A stretch of 40,012 nucleotides of DNA from assembly GCF_009766095.1 (NCBI RefSeq), contig NZ_LMUD01000002.1:1-40012 (forward strand), read 5' to 3'. Under the pieces are notes generated by a model. The model was not told the origin of the DNA. It did no database searches and saw only the letters and a list, made by a program, of their open reading frames with translations. Source of the stretch: Granulicella sp. S190. Its GTDB lineage: Bacteria; Acidobacteriota; Terriglobia; Terriglobales; Acidobacteriaceae. Every line of letters begins with the position of its first letter. Position 1 is the stretch's first letter. Both the position numbers and the translations under genes were made by a program. This document shows positions 7,580-16,058 of this stretch, piece after piece.

Positions 7580-9454
7580 CTACGCGAAGACAAGGTTAAG
7601 GGCGACGAGCATGATGAGAACGACTAAAGCGAGAGTTACAGGCTTTTGATACCAACTCAGGTGAGTTTCGACGGGTCTGGGAGTCAAAGAGTAGACAAGA
7701 CCCACCAGTTCGGACTCGGAACGCGGTTCGGTGGCCAGCGAAACTGCAATTGTAACGAGTAGATTGACCGTAAAGGCAAAGATTGCGGTCCAGAAGTTTT
7801 GTGCCATGTCGCTGGGGTAATGATGGAGAATGGCGATCCAACCGCCGTGGATGCCAGGTTGGGCATCGGTTGGGAGGGTGAGGCCATGGTGAATGAGAGC
7901 GGCTCCGGTGCCGGAGAGGAGGCCAGTAAAGGCTCCGTGGCCAGTGGTACGCTTCCAGAACATTCCTAGGAGGAAGGTCGCGAAGAGGGGCGCGTTAACA
8001 ATGGAGAAGACGAGTTGGAGCGCGTCCATAATATTGTTGAAGTTGGTGACGAGGTAAGCCGCGGCGATGGATAGTACGACACCGCCGATGGTAGCCATCC
8101 GGCCCATCCATAGATAGTGGGCGTCGGTTCCCTTTTTATTGATGTATGCCTGATAGATGTCGTAGGTCCAAACGGTATTGAAAGCGGTAACGTTGCCCGC
8201 CATGCCAGACATGAAGCTGGCGAGGAGGGCGGTTAAGCCAAGGCCGAGGATTCCTGTTGGGAAGAAGTGCAGAAGCATGACGGGAATGGCAAGGTCGTAG
8301 TTATAAACAGGGTTACCGTGACTGTCGAGGATGGGCTGGCCGCTTACGGGGTCGGTCTTCTCGGGGATGATGCCGTGGGGATGCAGGTCATCAAGGGGTT
8401 CACCAGCAAGGTTCAATGATTGGCTTCCGACCGTCTGCGGAGTCATCTTTACGGTTTCCGTGATGACACCCGATTCACCAGGAACCTGTGCTGCTCGACT
8501 AACCGTCTGACTTCCGGCTCCCGCCATGTGGCTGGTGACTGTGACGGCGATAAGGCCGGGCAGGATCACCAGGAAGGGGAAGAACATCTTGGGGATGGCT
8601 GCGATAAGAGGGACACGGCGGGCGGAGACCTCGGAGTCGGCCGCCATAGCACGCTGGATGACGAGGAAGTCGGTGCACCAGTAGCCGAAGGAGAGTACGA
8701 AGCCGAGACCCATCGCGAGACCGACCCACTCGACGCCGAGGGTGTTGGTGGAGGCGTGGGCCATGCCGCGCCAGGAGTGGGTCATAGTGGCGGGGAGAGT
8801 CCGCTTGATGCCCTGCCAGCCACCTACGTTACGGAGGCCGATCCAAACAAGAGGGGCGAAGCCGGCTACGATAAGGAAAAACTGGAGGACTTCGTTGTAG
8901 ATGGCGCTGGTGAGACCACCGAGGAAGATGTAGCCAAGGACGATGATTGCCGACAGGAATATTGAGACATGAAAGATATAGGCGTCGGGGATGATGCCGT
9001 GAAAAAGACCCAGGGTTTGGATAAGGAGCGCCATGGCGTACATCGAGATACCGGAAGAGAGCACGGTCATGATAGCGAAAGAGAAGGCGTTAACGGCGCG
9101 AGTCTTCTCGTCAAAGCGCATGCGGAGATACTCAGGAACGGAACGAGCCTTCGAGCCATAGTAGAAAGGCATCATGAAGATGCCGACAAAGATCATAGCG
9201 GGGATGGCACCAATCCAGTAAAAGTGACTGGTGATGATGCCATACTTAGCCCCCGAGGCTCCCATGCCGATTACCTCTTGGGCTCCGAGGTTGGCCGATA
9301 TGAAGGCGAGGCCACATACCCAGGCAGGTATCGATCGGCCAGCCAGGAAAAAATCGTTCGAGGTCCGCATGTAGCGCTTGAGCGCAAAACCTATGCCCAG
9401 CACGAAAACAAAGTAAACCAGCATGATAAGCCAGTCGATGATCGAGAGATTCAC
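7580..9454 (-). CDS. Sodium:solute symporter (SSS/SGLT family)
   Basis: This 624-residue, highly hydrophobic protein has about 14 membrane helices. The N-terminus (LIMLVYFVFVLGIGFALKRY, then SNDFFLAGRSIPAW) and ISANLGAQEVIGMGASG are the standard SSS-family signatures for sodium-driven uptake. A hydrophilic insert of about 75 residues in the middle (around 310-385, including PGESGVITETVKMTPQT) makes it longer than most relatives and probably forms an extracytoplasmic loop. The start is GTG at 9454. The solute (a sugar or related compound) cannot be read from the sequence, and no catabolic genes are adjacent. Confidence 0.9.
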   Translation of the reverse strand: MNLSIIDWLIMLVYFVFVLGIGFALKRYMRTSNDFFLAGRSIPAWVCGLAFISANLGAQEVIGMGASGAKYGIITSHFYWIGAIPAMIFVGIFMMPFYYGSKARSVPEYLRMRFDEKTRAVNAFSFAIMTVLSSGISMYAMALLIQTLGLFHGIIPDAYIFHVSIFLSAIIVLGYIFLGGLTSAIYNEVLQFFLIVAGFAPLVWIGLRNVGGWQGIKRTLPATMTHSWRGMAHASTNTLGVEWVGLAMGLGFVLSFGYWCTDFLVIQRAMAADSEVSARRVPLIAAIPKMFFPFLVILPGLIAVTVTSHMAGAGSQTVSRAAQVPGESGVITETVKMTPQTVGSQSLNLAGEPLDDLHPHGIIPEKTDPVSGQPILDSHGNPVYNYDLAIPVMLLHFFPTGILGLGLTALLASFMSGMAGNVTAFNTVWTYDIYQAYINKKGTDAHYLWMGRMATIGGVVLSIAAAYLVTNFNNIMDALQLVFSIVNAPLFATFLLGMFWKRTTGHGAFTGLLSGTGAALIHHGLTLPTDAQPGIHGGWIAILHHYPSDMAQNFWTAIFAFTVNLLVTIAVSLATEPRSESELVGLVYSLTPRPVETHLSWYQKPVTLALVVLIMLVALNLVFA

Positions 9455-9739
9455 GGTAAACCCTTGACAGTTCGGGATAGGTTGGATGACGGTACTAATG
9501 TGGGTAACAGAGCCATGTTTAGCCTGCTCTGCTATGGTATTCCAAATTCTGTGATGCTGTAACGCATAGATATTGCAGCGGATCGTGGCTATGGAGATCG
9601 CATCAGAGGATTTGAATAGACTATTTTCTATAAGAAGATATCAAGTACCAACGCTGGCCAGTATTTGTGCATCACATTCATGTATAGCGTTATTGCAGTA
9701 GCAGTCGGGTGCGATTAAACGTCTGGAAAGCGGTTCGAA

Positions 9740-10174
9740 GTGAATTTATTGATGAACTTCCCCTTGGAGCAAACGGTTCCCCGTATGCAGGCTACACTTC
9801 TCCTTGTTGACGATAATGCGATCCAGGCTGCAACTCGGCAGACGATTTTGAAACGAGCTGGTTATTTTGTAATAGCCGCACTTAACCCAGTTCGGGCCTT
9901 GCAGCAGATTCAGGGAGGTGAGTTTCCCACCGAGGTAAACTTGGTGATAACGGACCATCTAATGCCAGGAATGAGTGGCGCGGATTTTGTGCGAGCTTTG
10001 CGCGCGACCAATCCCACGATTCCAGTGCTGGTGATAAGCGGACTTGAAGAGGCGGAGCAAGAATACGCCGGTCTGAACATAACTTTTCGTATCAAACCGC
10101 TGCTGCCGGATCATTTGTTAGCAACTGTTCATGGACTCGTCAAAGCTCATGAGCAAGATCCAGAGTTGACGTAA
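9740..10174 (+). CDS. Stand-alone response regulator receiver domain
   Basis: This is a single receiver (CheY-like) domain of up to 144 residues with no output domain. The acidic pair sits in LLLVDDNAIQ, the phospho-acceptor aspartate in ITDHLMPGMSG, the conserved Ser in VLVISG, and the lysine in FRIKPLLP. Three starts are possible (GTG 9740, ATG 9752, ATG 9785). The core domain starts just after 9785, but none has an ideal ribosome site. No kinase gene adjoins it. It could act by phosphotransfer or protein contact, as a CheY- or Spo0F-type regulator; this is inference. Confidence 0.85.
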   Translation: MNLLMNFPLEQTVPRMQATLLLVDDNAIQAATRQTILKRAGYFVIAALNPVRALQQIQGGEFPTEVNLVITDHLMPGMSGADFVRALRATNPTIPVLVISGLEEAEQEYAGLNITFRIKPLLPDHLLATVHGLVKAHEQDPELT

Positions 10175-10252
10175 CAAAAGTCACGGTTGTCCGGTAACCG
10201 ACGCTTTATTGCTGATATGCTCTGCCCTTGAGAGAATAGGGTGGAGGGATAC

Positions 10253-12322
10253 ATGCGACTGCATCCGATGCCGGAGTTTGGAAGTTTTACGCTGCTGCTG
10301 GCTTTGGCATTAAGCGCATACACGCTGGTGATGGGTGGGATTGCTTTATGGCGAACTCGGGGTATGGCGGCGGGTGTTGACGGCGGGGCTGGGCGGCTGG
10401 GTGAAACGGCACGGCGGGCAGGGATCTCCAGTTTTGTAGCATTGAGTTGTGCTGCATTTGCGCTGGTGTGGGCTTCATTTACAAACGACTATTCGGTTTC
10501 GTACATTCTGCACCATACCAATAGAGATCTGAATATGGCGTATAAGTTTTCTGCGCTCTGGTCGGGGCAGGAGGGTTCCCTGCTGCTGTGGGCCTGGCTG
10601 CTGAGTGCGTATGGATTTGTTCTGCGAATGCGGCACAAGGTGGATGTCAGGTTGTCGGCGTTTGCTTCGACGATTCTGGCAGGGATTCAGGTCTTCTTTT
10701 TGCTGCTGTTGAACTTTGCAGCGCCTCCGTTTGCGATTCAGCCGGGACCAATCGCCACCGATGGCTTCGGCTTAAACCCCCTATTGCAGTATCCGGAGAT
10801 GGTTATCCACCCACCCATGCTTTATCTGGGCTATGTGGGATTTTCTGTGCCGTTTGCGTTTGCGCTGGGCGCCCTGATGATGCGATATCCCGGCGAGAAG
10901 TGGATTCATATTACCCGTCGCTGGACGATGGTGACATGGCTGTTTCTAACATGTGGAATCTTTCTGGGGGCGCACTGGGCTTACAGCGTACTGGGATGGG
11001 GTGGCTACTGGGGTTGGGATCCTGTAGAGAATGCGAGCCTAATGCCATGGTTGACTGGGACTGCATTTCTGCATTCTGTAATGATGCAAGAGAAGCGCGG
11101 AATGATGAAAAGTTGGAATGTGTGGCTCATCTTTTCAACATTTATGCTGACGATTCTGGGGACACTTCTGACCCGGTCCGGAATTGTAAGTTCAGTTCAT
11201 GCATTCGCACAAAGCTCTATCGGGGACTGGTTTTATGGATTTATCATTATCGTGTTTGCGATCTGCCTGTTTACGTTTTTCAAACAAAAGGATCATTTAA
11301 AGTCCGAGAACAAGCTGGAGTCGCTGGTTAGCCGCGAGTCAAGTTTCTTATTCAATAACCTAACTTTGTTGGCAGCTTGTTTTACAGTGCTTTGGGGGAC
11401 TTTATTCCCAGTTCTCAGCGAGTATGTGCAGGGAACAAAGGTCACGATGGGAGCGCCGTTTTATAATCGCGTCAATCTTCCGATTGGATTATTCCTTTTG
11501 TTTCTGACCGGAATTGGCCCTTTACTGGCTTGGCGATCGACTTCACTGCGGTCCATTCGGCGAAATTTTATTCTGCCAAGCTTGGCTATGGGAGCCGCTC
11601 TTGTAGTGCTGCTTGCAGCAGGCGTTAGACCATGGCAGGCTGGTGACGACTGGCAAGCTACTCTGTTTTCCCTGGTGACATTTACATTGGCCTCTGGAGT
11701 CATCACAGCCATTGCATCTGAGTTTTTACGCGGTGCCTCTGTAGTGAAAACGCAGACGGGGAAAAACCTGTTGGCCTCGACTTTACTGTTAGTTCGGAGA
11801 AACACAAGAAGATACGGCGGATATGTCGTTCACTTCGGGATCGTGGTCATGTTTATTGGGATCGCGGGGGGGGCATTCAACCAGTCTCATGAACAGGAGA
11901 TGGGTTATGGCGATACATTGAAGCTGGGACCCTACCGACTGGTATGCAAGAGCTACACGCAAGACAGCAATAAGAACTACGATACCGAGTATGCACTTTT
12001 GGATGTGTTCCGGGGAAGCAAGCAGATCACCCAACTAGCACCGGAGAAGCGTTTTTATCAGGCAAGTCAGACCTCTTCAACGATGGTCGCACTGCACTCA
12101 ACATTGGCAAGCGATTTGTATGTGATCTACGAGGGTAAGAATCCGGATACGGATCGTCCCATCATCAAGATATTTTTGAATCCCTTGATGAACTGGATCT
12201 GGATCGGAGTGCTGATTGTAGTGGGAGGAACATTCTTGGCATTGGTGCCAAACCCCGCTCGATCGGCTTCTCGAGTTGTGGCTGAGAAAACGGTGATGGA
12301 AGCTGTGGTTCATCATGTTTAG
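10253..12322 (+). CDS. ccmF: Cytochrome c haem lyase subunit CcmF
   Basis: This 689-residue polytopic protein of about 14-15 membrane helices belongs to the system I cytochrome c maturation pathway, attaching haem to exported apocytochromes. The tryptophan-rich haem-handling motif GWGGYWGWDPVENASLMPWL lies at about 248-267, and conserved histidine loops include LNPLLQYPEMVIHPPMLYLG. The start ATG at 10253 has GGAGG six bases upstream; the in-frame GTG at 10241 overlaps that site and is less likely. It opens a tight operon: ccmH begins eight bases before its stop. Confidence 0.96.
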   Translation: MRLHPMPEFGSFTLLLALALSAYTLVMGGIALWRTRGMAAGVDGGAGRLGETARRAGISSFVALSCAAFALVWASFTNDYSVSYILHHTNRDLNMAYKFSALWSGQEGSLLLWAWLLSAYGFVLRMRHKVDVRLSAFASTILAGIQVFFLLLLNFAAPPFAIQPGPIATDGFGLNPLLQYPEMVIHPPMLYLGYVGFSVPFAFALGALMMRYPGEKWIHITRRWTMVTWLFLTCGIFLGAHWAYSVLGWGGYWGWDPVENASLMPWLTGTAFLHSVMMQEKRGMMKSWNVWLIFSTFMLTILGTLLTRSGIVSSVHAFAQSSIGDWFYGFIIIVFAICLFTFFKQKDHLKSENKLESLVSRESSFLFNNLTLLAACFTVLWGTLFPVLSEYVQGTKVTMGAPFYNRVNLPIGLFLLFLTGIGPLLAWRSTSLRSIRRNFILPSLAMGAALVVLLAAGVRPWQAGDDWQATLFSLVTFTLASGVITAIASEFLRGASVVKTQTGKNLLASTLLLVRRNTRRYGGYVVHFGIVVMFIGIAGGAFNQSHEQEMGYGDTLKLGPYRLVCKSYTQDSNKNYDTEYALLDVFRGSKQITQLAPEKRFYQASQTSSTMVALHSTLASDLYVIYEGKNPDTDRPIIKIFLNPLMNWIWIGVLIVVGGTFLALVPNPARSASRVVAEKTVMEAVVHHV

Positions 12323-12791
12323 TACTCCGTTGCGGCGCTGGGCGCAAGCTGGATTGGTCTGCCTGCTAACGGTAATGATGCTGGGAGCAACACCCGGCTC
12401 GCGTTTCGAGAAGGTGGGTCACGAGATGATCTGTACCTGCGGATGCGGACAGGTACTTCTGGAATGCAACCACGTTGGCTGTCCAGTTTCGCCGGTAATG
12501 ATCGGCGAGCTGCATACACAAATTGATAGTGGAGGTTCAAATACCTCAATTTTTAACTGGTTTGAGGCGAAATACGGTGCGACAGTACTTGCTGCGCCAA
12601 TTCGGGGAGGATTTGATAACGTTGCGTGGATCGCACCGATGGCTGTCTTTTTGTTCGCCACCATAGGAACAGGATTTTTAGTCCGAATGTGGACGCAACG
12701 TTCGGGACAGCGTCAGTCCGTGAGCGCGACCCGGGCCGTCTCTGGGAGTGATGCAATCCGAGAGCGGATTCGACGGGAAACGGAGTACTAA
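12315..12791 (+). CDS. ccmH: Cytochrome c maturation protein CcmH/CycL-like
   Basis: This 158-residue protein has an N-terminal signal/anchor helix (about 8-27), a periplasmic cysteine-rich segment MICTCGCGQVLLEC (38-51), further cysteines at 56, and a second membrane helix (about 108-126). The family normally carries LRCxxCQN, where two cysteines reduce the apocytochrome. Here the motif is CTCGC with extra cysteines, a form seen in acidobacteria. The gene overlaps ccmF by eight bases and its TAA shares one base with the next ATG, so translational coupling is likely. Confidence 0.87.
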   Translation: MFSTPLRRWAQAGLVCLLTVMMLGATPGSRFEKVGHEMICTCGCGQVLLECNHVGCPVSPVMIGELHTQIDSGGSNTSIFNWFEAKYGATVLAAPIRGGFDNVAWIAPMAVFLFATIGTGFLVRMWTQRSGQRQSVSATRAVSGSDAIRERIRRETEY

Positions 12792-13084
12792 TGGGCATGA
12801 TTGCGGGTGCAGCACTGACGTTGTTGCTATTTGGATTTATCTTCTGGCCAGAACGGAATCCTTTTGTCCAAGCAGATAAAACACGGGTGGACTATCTGCA
12901 GGAGCGTAAAGAAGTTATTTATGAAAACCTAAGGGATCTAAACTTCGAGTACCTGGCTGGAAAATATCCGGAACAGGACTACGCTCAACAGAGAGCCGGG
13001 CTAGAAGATGAAGCTGCACGAGTGATTGCAGAGATGGAAATGCTGCAAGCTCGCGGAGATTTCGGACGTTATAGTAGGTTGTAG
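12791..13084 (+). CDS. Short CcmI-like membrane-anchored coiled-coil protein
   Basis: This 97-residue protein has one N-terminal membrane helix (about 4-19, IAGAALTLLLFGFIFW) and a charged helical cytoplasmic or periplasmic tail. The tail includes ERKEVIYENLRDLNFEYLAG, then KYPEQDYAQQRAGLEDEAAR, resembling the N-terminal helix-plus-coiled-coil part of CcmI, which recruits apocytochrome c to CcmF/CcmH. The TPR half of classical CcmI is missing. Position directly after ccmH with a one-base overlap supports a role in the same complex. The family link is moderate. Confidence 0.75.
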   Translation: MGMIAGAALTLLLFGFIFWPERNPFVQADKTRVDYLQERKEVIYENLRDLNFEYLAGKYPEQDYAQQRAGLEDEAARVIAEMEMLQARGDFGRYSRL

Positions 13085-13122
13085 CGACCTTAGTGGCAGC
13101 TGGTTTGACGTAAGATTAAGAC

Positions 13123-14430
13123 GTGACTTTCTTTCCTTCTTCCCTCCGAAATGTTGTTGTAGCTGCTGCAATGATGGCAGCGTTTTCCAGCTTCGGTTAT
13201 GCCGACTCGATCACTGGCGTCGTCACAAATAAGACGACCAATAAGCCCGCAGTTGGAGATGACGTCGTACTGATCCGCCTCCAGCAAGGCATGCAGGAAG
13301 CGACGCATACTAAAACGGATGCAAAAGGCCACTTCATATTAGATGTTCCGGATAACGGAATTCACTTGGTGCGAGTAACCCACGATAAGGCTAATTACTT
13401 TCGCCCCGCACCTCCGGGAACCCAATCAGTTGAGGTGGACGTTTATAACGCTGCTCCGAAGGTTAAGGGTGTTAGCAGCGAAGCCGATGTGATGCGCCTG
13501 CAGACGGATGAGAGCGGGAAGGCTTTACATGTGGTCGAAAATTTTTTCGTGAAGAATGAGTCAAGCCCCCCGTTGACTCAGTTCAGCGACAGACCGTTTG
13601 AGTTTTATCTGCCGTCAGGCGCCGTGGTAGAGGGCTCCGCAGCATTATCCCCCGGAGGAATGCCTGTGCAGGCTTCGCCGGTGCCCCTGGGCGAGCCGAA
13701 CCACTACGCGTTTATCTTTCCAATTCGGCCAGGAGAGACTCGATTTCAAATTACTTACAAGCTTCCCTATGATGGAAATCTGAAGTTTTCACCACGGGTG
13801 ATGATGCCTACCGATACTATCGCCGTGATGATGCCGAAGAGTATGACTTTTAAGTCAGGACCGTCTGCTCCCTATACTCCGGTTACCGAAGAAACTACAG
13901 CGCAGACCTACGTGGCGCGGGGCGTCTCTCCTTCTCAGGCATTGGACTTTACTGTTTCGGGAATCGGGCAGATGCCTCGGGATACTAGCGCTGCGGCAAC
14001 TCCGGGCGAAGGTGGGCCCGCAAATGCAGACGCTGCTGCACAGACTGACGCGGGCAGCACGGCTGCTAATGACAAGCGGCCAGGTGGCGGGCTGGGGACA
14101 CCATTAGATCCTGAGGGAACCAATGATCCGTGGGCGAAGTACAAAGGGTGGATTCTAGGTGGTCTCGGGCTCGTACTCGCAGTAGGCGCAGGAGCTATGC
14201 TAAAAAACGGACCTGTTCCAACGTCAAACGCAGCGGGAACGGGCTCCGATACGGTGCTTGCTGTGATGAAGGAGGAACTGTTTGTACTCGAGACAGATAA
14301 ATTACAAGGCCGACTTACCGAGAACGAATACGTTGAGCAGAAAGCTGCGCTTGAAGTGGTGTTACGGAGAGCGCTTACACGCAGCGAACAGGGTTCTACT
14401 AAAGTTGATGCAGCGGGTCCCATCATTTGA
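13123..14430 (+). CDS. Secreted carboxypeptidase-regulatory-like protein with CcmI-like C-terminal tail
   Basis: This 435-residue protein starts at GTG 13123 with a signal peptide (about 1-27). It continues with a carboxypeptidase-regulatory/CNA-B-like beta domain (SITGVVTNKTTNKPAVGDDV, about 28-110), a larger beta-rich region and a proline/alanine/glycine linker. It ends with a membrane helix (about 345-362, GWILGGLGLVLAVGAGAML) and a helical tail, EELFVLETDKLQGRLTENEY. The tail resembles the helical segment of the preceding CcmI-like gene. The gene lies 38 bases downstream and is probably in the ccm operon. A role in holding apocytochromes or stabilising the complex is inference. Confidence 0.82.
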   Translation: MTFFPSSLRNVVVAAAMMAAFSSFGYADSITGVVTNKTTNKPAVGDDVVLIRLQQGMQEATHTKTDAKGHFILDVPDNGIHLVRVTHDKANYFRPAPPGTQSVEVDVYNAAPKVKGVSSEADVMRLQTDESGKALHVVENFFVKNESSPPLTQFSDRPFEFYLPSGAVVEGSAALSPGGMPVQASPVPLGEPNHYAFIFPIRPGETRFQITYKLPYDGNLKFSPRVMMPTDTIAVMMPKSMTFKSGPSAPYTPVTEETTAQTYVARGVSPSQALDFTVSGIGQMPRDTSAAATPGEGGPANADAAAQTDAGSTAANDKRPGGGLGTPLDPEGTNDPWAKYKGWILGGLGLVLAVGAGAMLKNGPVPTSNAAGTGSDTVLAVMKEELFVLETDKLQGRLTENEYVEQKAALEVVLRRALTRSEQGSTKVDAAGPII

Positions 14431-14573
14431 GCTACCCGCAATGAATACGTTTCAAGTCGACGTTGCTGCTGGTCTTCCCGACAGTGTTTTATCCTGCCCG
14501 AGAACCGTTTCGGTGAAAGAAGTGTAGTGTCACTCACGTTCTTCCTGTCTGTGCTTTTCGAATATGAATTCGT

Positions 14574-14702
14574 ATGCAAACTCCTACTTTTAACGTGCAC
14601 CTGTTTATTATTGCGCCATTATTGGGAATAGCCGGAACTGGTTCGACGCATCCGCTCATACAGAATTGGATTCAGCGGCTGATTGGAAGGGATCACATTT
14701 AG
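14574..14702 (+). CDS. Possible 42-residue hydrophobic small protein
   Basis: An ATG at 14574 opens a 42-codon frame ending at TAG 14702, two bases before the start of the DUF4149-type gene. It would encode an N-terminal hydrophobic stretch (VHLFIIAPLLGIAG) and a polar tail. No convincing ribosome site precedes it and no family is recognised. The tight spacing is the only positive argument, so it may be a chance frame in the leader of the next gene. Confidence 0.2.
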   Translation: MQTPTFNVHLFIIAPLLGIAGTGSTHPLIQNWIQRLIGRDHI

Positions 14703-14704
14703 AA

Positions 14705-15187
14705 ATGCTGACTTTATTTCGGGCCTTGAGATTGTTTGCGATGGTGATATGGGTGGGCGGACTTGGATTCTTTGCCTTCGTCATGGCTCCGGTCGCATTT
14801 CATAGTCTGCCGAGCGCGCATGACGCCGGGATTATGATTGGGGGAACACTGCGAATCCTACACTGGATCGGACTAGTAGGCGGCGCAGTCTTTTATTTGG
14901 CTACGGGGCTTCTATGGCTGCGAGCGAGGGTAACTGCAAGGGCTGAGTATGCGATCGAGATGATCCTTGTCGGGTTGATGATGGCGGGAACGTTTTACTC
15001 GCAGTTTAGAATCCTGCCAGCGATGGATGCTGACCGAGCTCTGGCTTGTGGGTCAGTGGAGATCGCTTCCGCGGACAACAACGAAAGAATTGCTTTCGAA
15101 CGGTTACATGCATTGTCCGAGAAAGTTGAGGAATTCGTCCTAGTTTGTGGCTTGGGCCTGGTATTCGTAATGTCACGTGAGTCTTAA
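14705..15187 (+). CDS. DUF4149-type four-helix membrane protein
   Basis: From ATG 14705 this 160-residue protein has four hydrophobic segments, with LFRALRLFAMVIWVGGLGFF (4-23) at the N-terminus and a cluster of small residues around GGTLRILHWIGLVGGAVFYL. This matches the DUF4149 family of small membrane proteins of unknown function. An in-frame TTG at 14666 would add 13 residues but lacks a ribosome site. A polar region ADNNERIAFERLHALSEK sits before the last helix. It follows the cytochrome c genes in the same direction. A functional link is possible but unproven. Confidence 0.75.
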   Translation: MLTLFRALRLFAMVIWVGGLGFFAFVMAPVAFHSLPSAHDAGIMIGGTLRILHWIGLVGGAVFYLATGLLWLRARVTARAEYAIEMILVGLMMAGTFYSQFRILPAMDADRALACGSVEIASADNNERIAFERLHALSEKVEEFVLVCGLGLVFVMSRES

Positions 15188-15310
15188 TGAGTGACGGTAG
15201 AATCGTAAGAACATGAAAATTTGTAGGATGGGGTTGCGGGAGAAGAGTCAAAAATATGTATTTATTGGAACCGGCTGTCATGTGCTGAACATCAGCCACG
15301 GGAACTAGCT

Positions 15311-16039
15311 GTGTCCGCACTCTGGTTGAGCCTTACCCTTGGGCTAGTGGCTGGATTAGCTGATTATCTGGGCGGATTTTTGTTGGTGAGACAATCGCCC
15401 TCCTCTAGTGCTTTGCGTTACTTCGTTGCGTTGGGCGCTGGCTTTATGTTGGCAGCCGCAGTACTTGAGATGATTCCGGAAGGGATACATGTTAATCCCA
15501 GATTCGGTCTCCTGCTTATCTTGGCCGGATATTGCGGCGTACATCTACTGGAACACTCCTTGGTACCTCACTTCCATTTTGGCGAGGGGACACATTCCCA
15601 CGAGTTTCTTTCAGCGAAGACAAGCTACTCGGTTCTGTTCGGACTAGCGACTCACACGTTTTTTGATGGTGTCGCGATTGGATCGGGCTTTGTGCTGTCG
15701 CACTGGCTGGGTTGGATCTTGTTCTTCGCTGTTTTTCTGCATAAGATCCCTGAGGGTTTCACGATGGCAAGTGTGATGTTAGCGGGCAATCGAGGTGCGA
15801 CGGCAGCATTGAACTCGGCTCTATTCCTGGGCGCAATGACGGTCCTTGGCGTGCTCGTGATCAACCTTGAACCGAGTTGGGTGCAGGTAGGACTACCGCT
15901 TTCAGCAGGTGTAACGATCTACGTAGCGGCTACGGACCTGGTGCCCGAAGTGAACCGAGAACCGGGACTTCGGATGGCGTTAATTTTCTTTGCAGGAGTG
16001 GTGGTATTTTTCTTGCTTCACCTATTGGGATCAAGATAG
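15311..16039 (+). CDS. ZIP-family metal transporter
   Basis: This 242-residue protein has about eight helices and the ZIP-family metal-binding helices: GLATHTFFDGVAIGSGF (helix IV) and HKIPEGFTMASVMLAG (helix V). In these, His/Asp/Glu residues form the metal path. A histidine-rich loop (SLVPHFHFGEGTHSHEF) between helices III and IV probably binds cytosolic metal. Zinc or another divalent cation is the expected substrate. The start is GTG at 15311. It follows the DUF4149-type gene by 123 bases, and a separate promoter is plausible. Confidence 0.9.
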   Translation: MSALWLSLTLGLVAGLADYLGGFLLVRQSPSSSALRYFVALGAGFMLAAAVLEMIPEGIHVNPRFGLLLILAGYCGVHLLEHSLVPHFHFGEGTHSHEFLSAKTSYSVLFGLATHTFFDGVAIGSGFVLSHWLGWILFFAVFLHKIPEGFTMASVMLAGNRGATAALNSALFLGAMTVLGVLVINLEPSWVQVGLPLSAGVTIYVAATDLVPEVNREPGLRMALIFFAGVVVFFLLHLLGSR

Positions 16040-16058
16040 TTGCTTCGAATCCCTTATG

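Noticed and set aside
8420..9562. Two long plus-strand open frames opposite the symporter gene
   Set aside because: They are antisense to a clear SSS transporter, strongly acidic and repetitive in charge, and have no family motif; they are codon-bias shadows.
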